Source: Rhodospirillales bacterium RIFCSPLOWO2_12_FULL_67_15 | GTDB lineage: Bacteria; Pseudomonadota; Alphaproteobacteria; Rhodospirillales; 2-12-FULL-67-15 | Assembly: GCA_001830475.1 (NCBI GenBank) | Contig: MIAC01000273.1 | Span: forward strand, 1 to 11,102 | Reading direction: 5' to 3' | DNA length: 11,102 bases | In this document: piece after piece, positions 1 to 6,340 of the stretch | Layout of the letters: every line of letters begins with the position of its first letter | Position numbering within the stretch: position 1 is the stretch's first letter | The notes under the pieces: model-generated | Database searches by the model: none | Seen by the model: only the letters and a program-made list of their open reading frames with translations | Told to the model about the DNA's origin: nothing | Position numbers and translations under genes: made by a program

Positions 1-1
1 C

Positions 2-1309
2 GGGCCGGTCGTGCGCGTCCGCGGCGGGGATACGATCCCCTTCCGGGTGGAAAACCATCTCGCCGAGGAGACGACGCTCCACTGGCACGGCCTGTTGATT
101 CCCTCCGAGGTGGATGGCGGCCCCCACAACACGATCGCCCCGGGCGCCGTCTGGACCCCGGAAATCGCCGTCAAGCAGCCCGCGGCGACGACATGGTTCC
201 ATCCGCATCCACACGGCAACACGGCACGCCAGGTCTATGGCGGGCTCGCCGGAATGATGATCGTGAGCGACGGCGGCGACCGCGACCGCGGCCTGCCCGA
301 GACCTACGGCGTCGACGATCTTCCGCTCGTTTTGCAGGACAAGCGTTTCGGGCCCGACGGCGCGCCCGTCTACGCGCCGACGATGATGGATATGATGCAC
401 GGATTCCAGGGCGACACGCTGTTGGTCAACGGCGCGATCGGGCCCGTCGCGAACGTTCCCGCCGGCTTTGTGCGGTTGCGCCTGCTGAACGCGGCGAACG
501 CCCGCAATTTCGATCTTCGTTTCGCCGACCGGCGGCCTTTCTTCGTGATTGCCGGAGACGCCGGCCTTCTTCCGGAGCCCGTGGAAGCGAGCAATTTGGT
601 GATCGCTCCCGCCGAGCGATACGAAATTCTCGTGAACTTCTCCGACGGCCGGCCGGGCGACCTGGTCACGGCGCCCGATGCGCATCATGGCGCCGGTGCA
701 GGCATGACGATGCGGACGGCGCGCCCGAGCGAAGGCTTCGGGGCGGCGACGGAACTCCTGATGCGGTTCCGGCCCGATCCCGCGTTGCCGGCCGCGGTCA
801 CCAGGCTCCCTCGCGAGTTGATCCGGCTTGCGTCTCCCGATATCGCGTCGGCCGTCGCTTGGCGAACCTTCGAGCTCGACCCGATGTTGGGAATGAACAT
901 GGCGGGAATGCGCGGAATGCGCGTTTCGCAAAGGACCTCGGCGCGCGGCGGCGACCACGACCACGCCGGCGGGCCGGGGCAAATGATGGGCATCAACGGC
1001 CGTCCGTTCGCGATGCACCGGATAGACGTCACGACCAAACTCGGAACGGCGGAAATCTGGGAAATCGTTTCAGCCCGGATGGCGCACCCGTTTCATGTCC
1101 ATGGCGCGAACTTCCGCATCCTGAGCAACAACGGGCGGAAACCGGGCGCCGAGCAATCGGGATGGAAGGATGTCGTCCTGGTCGAGGAGCGGGCGGAGAT
1201 CCTTGTCCGCTTCGATCGTCCGGCCCCGCCCCGGATGCCGTTCATGTACCATTGCCACATTCTCGAGCACGAGGACCATGGGATGATGGGGCAGTTCGCC
1301 GTGGTCTGA
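2..1309 (+). CDS. cueO: CueO-type multicopper oxidase (partial, N-terminus missing)
   Basis: This is a laccase-like multicopper oxidase that probably oxidises cuprous ion in the periplasm while reducing O2 to water. Numbering from the GTG at 11, all copper motifs are present in order: HWHG at 24-27, HPHPHG at 64-69, HPFHVHG at 359-365 and HCHILEH at 414-420, with the axial Met at 425, ten residues after the type-1 Cys415. A Met-rich stretch near residues 293-305 (MLGMNMAGMRGM) and a His/Met loop with HDHAGG and MMG sit where E. coli CueO carries its Met-rich copper-binding insert. The insert is much shorter here. The reading frame is open to base 2 and encodes a normal cupredoxin strand, so the GTG at 11 is internal. 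By comparison with CueO (about 516 residues) roughly 75 N-terminal residues, including any Tat signal, lie outside the window. The family is clear. Cuprous oxidase activity is inferred from the Met-rich segment; other phenol or metal oxidases of this fold remain possible. Confidence 0.9.
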   Translation, partial: GPVVRVRGGDTIPFRVENHLAEETTLHWHGLLIPSEVDGGPHNTIAPGAVWTPEIAVKQPAATTWFHPHPHGNTARQVYGGLAGMMIVSDGGDRDRGLPETYGVDDLPLVLQDKRFGPDGAPVYAPTMMDMMHGFQGDTLLVNGAIGPVANVPAGFVRLRLLNAANARNFDLRFADRRPFFVIAGDAGLLPEPVEASNLVIAPAERYEILVNFSDGRPGDLVTAPDAHHGAGAGMTMRTARPSEGFGAATELLMRFRPDPALPAAVTRLPRELIRLASPDIASAVAWRTFELDPMLGMNMAGMRGMRVSQRTSARGGDHDHAGGPGQMMGINGRPFAMHRIDVTTKLGTAEIWEIVSARMAHPFHVHGANFRILSNNGRKPGAEQSGWKDVVLVEERAEILVRFDRPAPPRMPFMYHCHILEHEDHGMMGQFAVV

Positions 1310-1378
1310 GCGAAGGTGAGCCATCCATGGCTCGCGGAATACTCAACGGAAATCCAAGCTGCAAACCGGAGTCTTATT

Positions 1379-1966
1379 ATGTCAATAAATCGCTATTTGT
1401 TCGGCCTGCTCGTCGTCCTTGCGGTCGGAGCCGGTGCCATTCTCGCCGGAAATTCCGTGGTCGAGGCCCAGGATAAAACTCCCCTCGACCATGATCGACA
1501 CATGCGGGGCAACGAAGCCGTCATACCGACCATGCCGGGTCAGGACGCTTTCGGCGCCATTCAGGAGATCGTTCGTATCCTGGAGGCCGGTCCCGGCACC
1601 GACTGGACCAAGGTCGACTTGGCGGCCTTGCGCGAGCACCTGATCGATATGAACGAGGTGACGCTCAAGGCGACCGCGGTCGGCCGGGCGCTCGATAACG
1701 GCCTCCGGATCGACGTGACCGGCAGCGGGCGCACGCTCGAAGCCATTCGACGCATGCTTCCCGCCCACGCGCGCGAATTGAACGGCCTGCCGAAGTGGCG
1801 CGCCGCGACCGAGCCTCTCCCCGACGGCGTGCGATTGACGGTGACGTCTAGCGATCCCGCGGAGACGGCGCGTATCCGCGGGCTTGGCTTCATTGGGCTT
1901 ATGGTGAGCGGGTCGCATCATCAGCCGCACCATCTCGCCATGGCCCGAGGCGATCGTATCCACTGA
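1379..1966 (+). CDS. Exported His-rich protein of unknown function, downstream of multicopper oxidase
   Basis: I do not recognise a named family with certainty. The ATG at 1379 is chosen because GGAG at 1368-1371 lies 7 nt upstream and the protein then begins directly with a signal peptide: Arg5, a hydrophobic core at about 6-23 and a likely signal-peptidase site after VEA30. A GTG at 1316 in the same frame would add 21 residues in front of the signal and is unlikely. The mature part, about 165 residues, starts with the metal-friendly DHDRHM (37-42). It then has an amphipathic helical stretch (DAFGAIQEIVRILE, then DWTKVDLAALREHLIDM) and an alpha/beta body, and ends with a His cluster, HHQPHH at 180-185, plus a C-terminal His195. 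The gene starts 69 bp after the oxidase stop, in the same direction, so co-transcription is likely. Periplasmic location is well supported. A role as copper chaperone or accessory to the oxidase is inferred from context and His placement only. Confidence 0.8.
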   Translation: MSINRYLFGLLVVLAVGAGAILAGNSVVEAQDKTPLDHDRHMRGNEAVIPTMPGQDAFGAIQEIVRILEAGPGTDWTKVDLAALREHLIDMNEVTLKATAVGRALDNGLRIDVTGSGRTLEAIRRMLPAHARELNGLPKWRAATEPLPDGVRLTVTSSDPAETARIRGLGFIGLMVSGSHHQPHHLAMARGDRIH

Positions 1967-1974
1967 GGGGGCGT

Positions 1975-2003
1975 TTGACCCTTGGCGTGATTGCCATAAT
2001 TAT
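1975..2003 (+). promoter_or_regulatory. Candidate sigma-70-type promoter
   Basis: TTGACC at 1975-1980 (5 of 6 to the -35 consensus) is followed after 17 nt by AATTAT at 1998-2003 (4 of 6 to the -10 consensus), in an AT-richer patch just after the His-rich protein gene. It would drive the acyl-CoA dehydrogenase operon with a leader of about 165 nt. It was seen by eye only; a second, different promoter architecture is possible closer to that gene. Confidence 0.3.
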
Positions 2004-2073
2004 CCTGTGTCTTGACGCTTTGGAGGGTGCTATTTCAAGCTCTGTCAATACCTTAAGCTCGTTTTACCCGGGT

Positions 2074-2117
2074 CAAGGTTGGTGCAAGGTGGTGTCCAGG
2101 TAGGTGCAAGGTAGTGT
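2074..2117 (+). repeat. Four-unit 11-bp-period direct repeat (possible response-regulator site)
   Basis: Four imperfect 11-mers abut exactly: CAAGGTTGGTG (2074), CAAGGTGGTGT (2085), CCAGGTAGGTG (2096) and CAAGGTAGTGT (2107). Units 1 and 3, and units 2 and 4, resemble each other in their 3' halves, so the array also reads as a 22-bp repeat: 19-bp copies at 2077-2095 and 2099-2117 with two mismatches. An 11-bp tandem period is the spacing used by OmpR/PhoB-family response regulators. The array ends 57 bp before the acyl-CoA dehydrogenase start. The repeat is seen directly; the regulator type is inference. Confidence 0.6.
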
Positions 2118-2127
2118 TTAAGTGGCG

Positions 2128-2145
2128 CGCGGATAACTTTCCGCG
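2128..2145. promoter_or_regulatory. Short inverted repeat overlapping a possible -10 element
   Basis: CGCGG (2128-2132) and CCGCG (2141-2145) form a 5-bp inverted repeat with an 8-nt spacer. GATAAC at 2132-2137 (4 of 6 to a -10) lies across its left arm, 14 nt after the 11-bp repeat array. This would suit an activator-dependent promoter without a -35, but a chance match in GC-rich DNA is equally possible. Confidence 0.2.
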
Positions 2146-2174
2146 AGTTTGACGTCCAGCAAAGGATCGCGGTC

Positions 2175-3377
2175 ATGGACTTTTCCTTATCCCCCGAGAT
2201 CGAGGATTTCCGGAAGCGCGTCGGCGCCTTCGTCGCGGAGAAAATCCTTCCCGTCGAGGCCGACCGCGGCCAGTGGGACGCGCACGAGAATATTTCCGAT
2301 ACCGCGCTCGCCAAGCTCCGCAATGATGCGAAAAAAGCCGGGCTCTGGGCGCCGCAAATGCCGAAGGCGCTGGGCGGGCAGGGGCTTTCGACCGTCGGCA
2401 TGGCGGCGGCCTACGAGGAAATGAACCGCTCCATCTTCGGGCCCGCCGTGTTCAATTGCGCCGCGCCCGACGACGGCAACATGATTCTTCTGCTCAAAGC
2501 CGCGACCGAAGCGCAGAAAGATCGCTGGTTGCGGCCGATCGTCGAGGGCCGGGCGCGCTCGGCCTTCGTCATGACCGAGCCCCATCCGGGTTCGGGCTCG
2601 GACCCCGGCGGCATGATGCTGACCCGCGCCGAAAAGAAGGGCGAGCGCTGGGTCGTCGAGGGCCGCAAGTGGTTCATCACCGGGGCCGAAACGGCCGAGA
2701 TTTTCATTCTCGTCGCCCGCACCTCGATTGATGCGCGCAAGAACCTGACCGCGTTCCTGTTCCACCGCGACCGGCCCGGCTGGCGGATCGTGCGCCGGAT
2801 TCCGATCATGGGGCCCGAGGAGCACGGCGGCCATTGCGAGCTCGAATTCGACGGCCTCGAAATTCCCGACGCGGACCGGCTGATGAACGGCGGCGACGGG
2901 CTCAAGGCGACCCAGATCCGGCTCGGCATCGCGCGGCTCACCCATTGCATGCGCTGGCTCGGACTCGCAAAGCGCGCGCTCGAGATCGCCCAGCCTTATG
3001 TCGAGGAGCGCGCGGCGTTCGGGCAAAAACTCAGCCTGCACGAAGGCGTGCAATGGATGCTGGGCGAATCGGCGATGGCGATCCAGACCGGGCGGCTTCT
3101 GGTCATGCACGCGGCCTGGCTCATGGACCGGGGCGAGCGCGCGAGCGCCGAGGTATCGATGGCCAAGATCGCGGTCGCCGACGTGCTCCACCAGGCGGTG
3201 GACACCGCGATCCAGCTTTGCGGCGCGCGCGGCTATTCCAAGGACACGCTGCTCGAATGGATCTACCGCTACGCCCGCCAGGCCCGGCTGGTGGACGGCG
3301 CCTCCGAAGTGCACAAGATGGTGCTGGCGCGGTTTTTCCTCGACCAAGGCCGCGATTTCTGGCGGTGGGGAAAATAA
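2175..3377 (+). CDS. Acyl-CoA dehydrogenase, ACAD10/11 (LvaC-like) type
   Basis: A 400-residue soluble flavoprotein with the three acyl-CoA dehydrogenase parts: helical N-domain (about 1-128), beta domain starting at the FAD-contacting FVMTEP (131-136) and including KWFITG (165-170), and helical C-domain (about 240-400). At the site of the usual catalytic Glu (IYEGT in short-chain enzymes) it has VDGASEVH at 373-380, placing Asp374 there, as in the ACAD10/11 group. Those proteins, and bacterial LvaC, act on phosphorylated 4-hydroxyacyl-CoA, removing phosphate on the way to the 3-hydroxyacyl-CoA. The next two genes encode the kinase and the DUF6285 protein of the same pathway, which strengthens this reading over a plain fatty-acyl-CoA dehydrogenase. 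The start is supported by AAAGGA at 2161-2166, 8 nt upstream of ATG. The family is certain; the substrate is inferred, and chain length cannot be read from the sequence. Confidence 0.9.
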   Translation: MDFSLSPEIEDFRKRVGAFVAEKILPVEADRGQWDAHENISDTALAKLRNDAKKAGLWAPQMPKALGGQGLSTVGMAAAYEEMNRSIFGPAVFNCAAPDDGNMILLLKAATEAQKDRWLRPIVEGRARSAFVMTEPHPGSGSDPGGMMLTRAEKKGERWVVEGRKWFITGAETAEIFILVARTSIDARKNLTAFLFHRDRPGWRIVRRIPIMGPEEHGGHCELEFDGLEIPDADRLMNGGDGLKATQIRLGIARLTHCMRWLGLAKRALEIAQPYVEERAAFGQKLSLHEGVQWMLGESAMAIQTGRLLVMHAAWLMDRGERASAEVSMAKIAVADVLHQAVDTAIQLCGARGYSKDTLLEWIYRYARQARLVDGASEVHKMVLARFFLDQGRDFWRWGK

Positions 3378-3378
3378 C

Positions 3379-4392
3379 GTGGGCGAAGGCGCGCCGGAAA
3401 AGCTGGAAAAGTTTCTCAGCCAGGCGGCGGACGCCGCGCGCGTCCGCGTCGTTGCGCTTGAGGCGCTTTCGGGCGGCGCGGTCCAGGACAACCGCTTGCT
3501 CCGCGCTGAGATCGAAGGAGGAGCCTTCGCCGGAAAGCTGGACGCAGTGTTGCGCATGGACGCGCCCTCGCGCCTGCCTGCGAGCCACGACCGGGCCGCC
3601 GAATTCGCGATCCTGAAACGCGCGCACGCGGCGGGCGTGAAGGCGCCGGAGCCGCTCTGGCTCTGCGCCGATTCCGCCGTCCTCGGCCGGCCCTTTTTCG
3701 TCATGCGGCGGATCGAGGGCGAAGCCTTCGGGCACCGGCTGGCGAAGGACGCCGCCGAACGGGGTTTTGGCGAGCGCCTCGTGGCCGAACTTGGGGAAGA
3801 GCTCGCGAAAATCCACGCCATCCCTTGGGCCGCGCCCGAGCTCGCATTTCTGACGGCTCCGTCTCAAGCCCCCGCGCGGGCGCTCGTCGCCGAGTACCGG
3901 GATTTTCTCGACGATCTCGCCGAACCCGCGCCCTCCGTGGAATGGGGGCTCGCGTGGCTCGAGCGCAACGCGCCGCCTAGGGGGCCGCTCGCGTTTTGTC
4001 ATCGCGATTTCCGCACCGGCAATTACCTGGTGAAGGACGGACGGCTTGCCGCCGTGCTCGATTGGGAATTCGCCGGCCCCGGCGATCCCGACGAGGATTT
4101 GGGCTGGTTCCTCGCCAAATGCTGGCGCTTTGGCAGGCCCGAGCGCGAAGCGGGCGGGATCGGCGCGCGGGAGACCTTCGTCGCGGCGTACGAGCGCAAC
4201 GCGGGGCGCGCGGTCGACCGCACCCGGCTCGGCTACTGGGAGGTCATGGCGCACGTGCGTTGGGCGGTGATCGCGTTGCAGCAGGCGGAACGCCACGCCT
4301 CGGGCGCGGAACAGTCGCTCGAACTCGCGTTGACCGCCCACGTCGTGCCGGAGTTGGAGTTGGAAATCCTCGACCGGACGCGGGAAACCTGA
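3379..4392 (+). CDS. APH-type phosphotransferase (LvaA-like 4-hydroxyacyl-CoA kinase)
   Basis: A 337-residue kinase of the aminoglycoside-phosphotransferase/choline-kinase fold. Visible landmarks are the Gly-rich N-lobe SGGAVQDN (31-38), the hinge RPFFVMRRIEG (104-114), the catalytic loop HRDFRTGN (208-215, catalytic Asp210 and Asn215) and the metal-binding DWEFAG (228-233), followed by DPDEDLGWFLA. It is unlikely to be an antibiotic-resistance enzyme. This subfamily is typically encoded beside, or in mammals fused to, ACAD10/11-type dehydrogenases, where it phosphorylates the 4-hydroxyl of acyl-CoAs. The GTG start at 3379 comes 1 nt after the dehydrogenase stop, with GGGG at 3367-3370 placed 8 nt upstream, so the two are translationally close-coupled. 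The same frame is open far upstream inside the dehydrogenase gene, but that part has no kinase character. Kinase fold is very secure; 4-hydroxyacyl-CoA as substrate is inferred from context. Confidence 0.88.
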   Translation: MGEGAPEKLEKFLSQAADAARVRVVALEALSGGAVQDNRLLRAEIEGGAFAGKLDAVLRMDAPSRLPASHDRAAEFAILKRAHAAGVKAPEPLWLCADSAVLGRPFFVMRRIEGEAFGHRLAKDAAERGFGERLVAELGEELAKIHAIPWAAPELAFLTAPSQAPARALVAEYRDFLDDLAEPAPSVEWGLAWLERNAPPRGPLAFCHRDFRTGNYLVKDGRLAAVLDWEFAGPGDPDEDLGWFLAKCWRFGRPEREAGGIGARETFVAAYERNAGRAVDRTRLGYWEVMAHVRWAVIALQQAERHASGAEQSLELALTAHVVPELELEILDRTRET

Positions 4393-4832
4393 TGCGCCCC
4401 AAGCCTTCCGCCGGCGAACTTCTGGAAATCGCGCGCAAGACATTGCGCGGCGATCTGCTCGCGGCATTGCCCGAGGGGCGGCGCTACGAGGCCCTCATGG
4501 CCGCCAACGCGATCGCCATTGCCGGGCGCGTCCTTGAACGCGGCGAGGCCCCCGAGCGCGAGGAACTTGCAAGCCTCGCCCGCCTGATGGGCGAAAAAGA
4601 TTCCGCGATCCCGCCCGACCTTTTTTCGCCCGCCGAAGCGGGCTTCGCGAAGGCGGGCCCGGCGACGGTGCGCGAGCGGCTTGGTATTCTTTATAACCGG
4701 CTTTGCGACGAACTGCGGGCGGGAAAAATCGTTCCCGGCGGGTCGCGCCACCGCGCAGTGTTCGCGCATCTCCGGCGGACGGCGCTCGATCGTCTTCGCG
4801 AAAGCAACCCTAAGGCGCTGCCGGACGGATAA
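4392..4832 (+). CDS. DUF6285 (LvaB-like) protein, kinase partner
   Basis: A 146-residue, largely helical cytosolic protein. Its ATG overlaps the kinase stop codon (TGATG at 4390-4394), the classic arrangement for translational coupling and matched expression. It opens with KPSAGELLEIARKTLRGDLL and carries RRYEALMAANAIAIAGRVLE (30-49), the pattern I associate with DUF6285 proteins found directly after APH-type kinases. In Pseudomonas putida the equivalent small protein LvaB was shown to be needed for LvaA kinase activity. By analogy this is probably a structural partner of the preceding kinase. No catalytic motif is apparent. The gene stops at 4832, one base before the stop of the opposing queG gene. 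Confidence 0.82.
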   Translation: MRPKPSAGELLEIARKTLRGDLLAALPEGRRYEALMAANAIAIAGRVLERGEAPEREELASLARLMGEKDSAIPPDLFSPAEAGFAKAGPATVRERLGILYNRLCDELRAGKIVPGGSRHRAVFAHLRRTALDRLRESNPKALPDG

Positions 4833-4833
4833 A

Positions 4834-5784
4834 TCATTTACCCGCCGAGTTGTCGAGCGCGATCCGCGCGTTGCGCATCATGCGCGCATGCCCGGTGCGC
4901 TTGAGCGAGGTTCCTGCGAACAATTTGCGGAATCCCGCGTCGTCGAGGCGGGCGAGGTCGGCAAGTCTGAGGCGGGCGAGGTCGCCGCGCTCCGCCAATT
5001 CGGGATCGGTCGCGGGCGGCGCGAACTTGTTCCACGGACAGGCGGCGAGGCAGTCGTCGCAGCCGAAGACTCGGTTGCCCATCAGGCGCGCGAGATCGGG
5101 CGGGATGTCGCCTTTGTGTTCGATGGTGAGATAGGAAATGCAGCGCCGCGCGTCGATTTGGTAGGGCGCGTCGAGGGCCCCGGTCGGGCAGGCGCGGACG
5201 CAGGCATCGCAGCTTCCGCAGATGTCCTCGGCCGGGGCGTCGGGGGGAAGAGCGAGGGTGGTGAATATCTCGCCGAGCAGAAGCCAGGAACCGAACTCGC
5301 GCGAAACCAAATTCGTGTGCTTGCCTTGCCAGCCGATCCCGGCGCGCTCGGCGAGCGGCTTTTCCATCACCGGCGCGGTGTCCACGAATACCTTGACCTC
5401 GCAGGCGAAGGTTTCCGCGATCCAGCGCGCCAATGCCTTGAGCCGCTTTTTCAGGACGTCGTGGTAATCGCGCCTGAGCGCATAGAGAGCGATCGCGGCC
5501 CGCGCCGGCTCGGCGAGGACGGCGAGAGGTTCGCGCGCCGGCGCGTAAGACGCGCCCAGCACGATCACGGAACGGGCCGCGGGCCAGATCGCCTCGGGTT
5601 TTCCGCGCACGTCGCGCACGTCGCGCATCCAGGCCATGTCGCCGTGGCGGCCCTCGGCCAGGAACCGCTCCAGGCCTTCGCGCTCGCCCGCGCTCCGGGC
5701 GTGCGTGACACCGACGGCGGCGAAGCCCATCGCCCGGGCCTTGGCCGCGATCCGGGACTTGACCGTGCGCGCGTCGTTGGCCAT
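4834..5784 (-). CDS. queG: Epoxyqueuosine reductase
   Basis: Catalyses the last step of queuosine synthesis, reducing epoxyqueuosine to queuosine in the wobble position of GUN-anticodon tRNAs, using cobalamin and two [4Fe-4S] clusters. The 316-residue protein has the expected [14 protein letters not shown] with the conserved Asp135, [11 protein letters not shown] (151-161), the first ferredoxin motif [12 protein letters not shown] (189-200), [11 protein letters not shown] (215-225) and the second motif [14 protein letters not shown] (242-255). It ends just after [19 protein letters not shown], where E. coli and B. subtilis QueG (about 380 residues) continue into a C-terminal HEAT-like part; this copy lacks that part. 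The ATG at 5784 has a strong GGGAGG ribosome-binding site 4-5 nt upstream; the same frame is open far further upstream but shows no QueG character there. It is divergent from the VUT transporter gene. Confidence 0.93.
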   Translation of the reverse strand: MANDARTVKSRIAAKARAMGFAAVGVTHARSAGEREGLERFLAEGRHGDMAWMRDVRDVRGKPEAIWPAARSVIVLGASYAPAREPLAVLAEPARAAIALYALRRDYHDVLKKRLKALARWIAETFACEVKVFVDTAPVMEKPLAERAGIGWQGKHTNLVSREFGSWLLLGEIFTTLALPPDAPAEDICGSCDACVRACPTGALDAPYQIDARRCISYLTIEHKGDIPPDLARLMGNRVFGCDDCLAACPWNKFAPPATDPELAERGDLARLRLADLARLDDAGFRKLFAGTSLKRTGHARMMRNARIALDNSAGK

Positions 5785-5838
5785 GTTCCCTCCCGTCGCC
5801 CCCAAGGGGGGCTCGAGGAAGCCCCAGAGTGTCACGTC
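5785..5838. promoter_or_regulatory. 54-bp divergent spacer between queG and transporter, with hairpin
   Basis: This short spacer must hold whatever start signals serve both genes. GGGGCT (5808-5813) and AGCCCC (5820-5825) form a perfect 6-bp stem with a 6-nt loop. Next to it CCCCC-AA-GGGGG (5799-5810) is a near-continuous palindrome. No convincing -10/-35 pair is visible on either strand, so promoters may lie inside the coding regions. I could not fit a preQ1 riboswitch fold. Confidence 0.3.
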
Positions 5839-6327
5839 ATGCGGTTCGGTTACACCGTTCTCTATATCGCCCTGATCGTCTTCGTGAACTGGACCTTCGA
5901 CATTATTCCCCTTGTGGATTTGCCGGGGGGCGAGAAATGGCCGCCGGCGGCGATCATCACCGGACTGATCTTCGTCGCCAGGGATTTCGCCCAGCGCGAA
6001 ATCGGCCACCGGGTCATCTTCGCCATGCTGCTCGCGGGCGCGATCAGCTACGTCATGGCGGGGCCGGTGGTGGCCGGGGCCTCGGTCGCCGCGTTCCTGG
6101 TCAGCGAATTCGCCGACTGGACGATCTACAGCTTCACCGGCCGGCGGTTCTCCGAGCGGATCCTGATTTCGAGCGCGGTTTCGACGCCGCTCGATAGCCT
6201 CGTTTTCCTTTATCTCATCGGCCACGCCTCGGCCGTCGGCGTCGCCGCCATGACCGCGAGCAAGATGCTCGGCGCGTTCCTGGTCTGGTGGCTGGTGCGC
6301 AGGCGCGAAGCCGCCGTGGCGGCCTGA
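5839..6327 (+). CDS. VUT-family queuosine precursor transporter (YhhQ-like, short form)
   Basis: A 162-residue integral membrane protein with about five to six hydrophobic segments: roughly 4-26, 36-48, 57-77, 78-97, 108-128 and 131-153. The features [13 protein letters not shown] (46-58), [10 protein letters not shown] (89-98) and [12 protein letters not shown] (115-126) match the short VUT family related to E. coli YhhQ, which imports preQ0/preQ1. The short form is well below the 221 residues of YhhQ. Its position head-to-head with queG and near queF and tgt supports precursor uptake. The ATG at 5839 is chosen because the hydrophobic protein begins there. Upstream sequence in this frame is antisense to queG and not plausible as protein. 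The ribosome-binding site is weak, and a hairpin sits 13 nt upstream. Family is confident; which base it carries (preQ0, preQ1 or queuine) is not visible. Confidence 0.83.
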   Translation: MRFGYTVLYIALIVFVNWTFDIIPLVDLPGGEKWPPAAIITGLIFVARDFAQREIGHRVIFAMLLAGAISYVMAGPVVAGASVAAFLVSEFADWTIYSFTGRRFSERILISSAVSTPLDSLVFLYLIGHASAVGVAAMTASKMLGAFLVWWLVRRREAAVAA

Positions 6328-6340
6328 GAAGCGTATCCCG

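Noticed and set aside
1316..1378. GTG at 1316 as the start of the His-rich exported protein
   Set aside because: It would bury the signal peptide 21 residues in, and the ATG at 1379 has a well-placed GGAG.
2074..2117. CRISPR-like or insertion-sequence end repeats
   Set aside because: Units abut with no spacers, no transposase or cas gene is nearby, and no matching inverted end or target duplication was found.
2187..3821. Long minus-strand open frame (544 codons) opposite the dehydrogenase and kinase genes
   Set aside because: It lies antisense to two clearly homologous genes, has no recognisable domain and shows the Arg/Ala/Pro-rich composition typical of high-GC shadow frames.
3379..4392. 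Aminoglycoside-resistance phosphotransferase
   Set aside because: The fold is shared, but the operon with an ACAD10/11-type dehydrogenase and a DUF6285 protein points to acyl-CoA metabolism.
3121..4467. Minus-strand open frame of 448 codons opposite the kinase gene
   Set aside because: Same reason: no domain, low-complexity composition, fully overlapped by a secure gene.
4621..4643. T-run next to a GCCCGC-CGAA-GCGGGC hairpin, resembling a terminator
   Set aside because: The T-run precedes the stem on the plus strand and becomes an A-run after it on the minus strand, so it has the wrong polarity on both; it also lies inside the DUF6285 gene.
4681..5838. In-frame extension of the transporter far upstream across the queG region
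   Set aside because: The added sequence is antisense to queG, charged and non-membrane; the hydrophobic VUT protein begins at the ATG at 5839.
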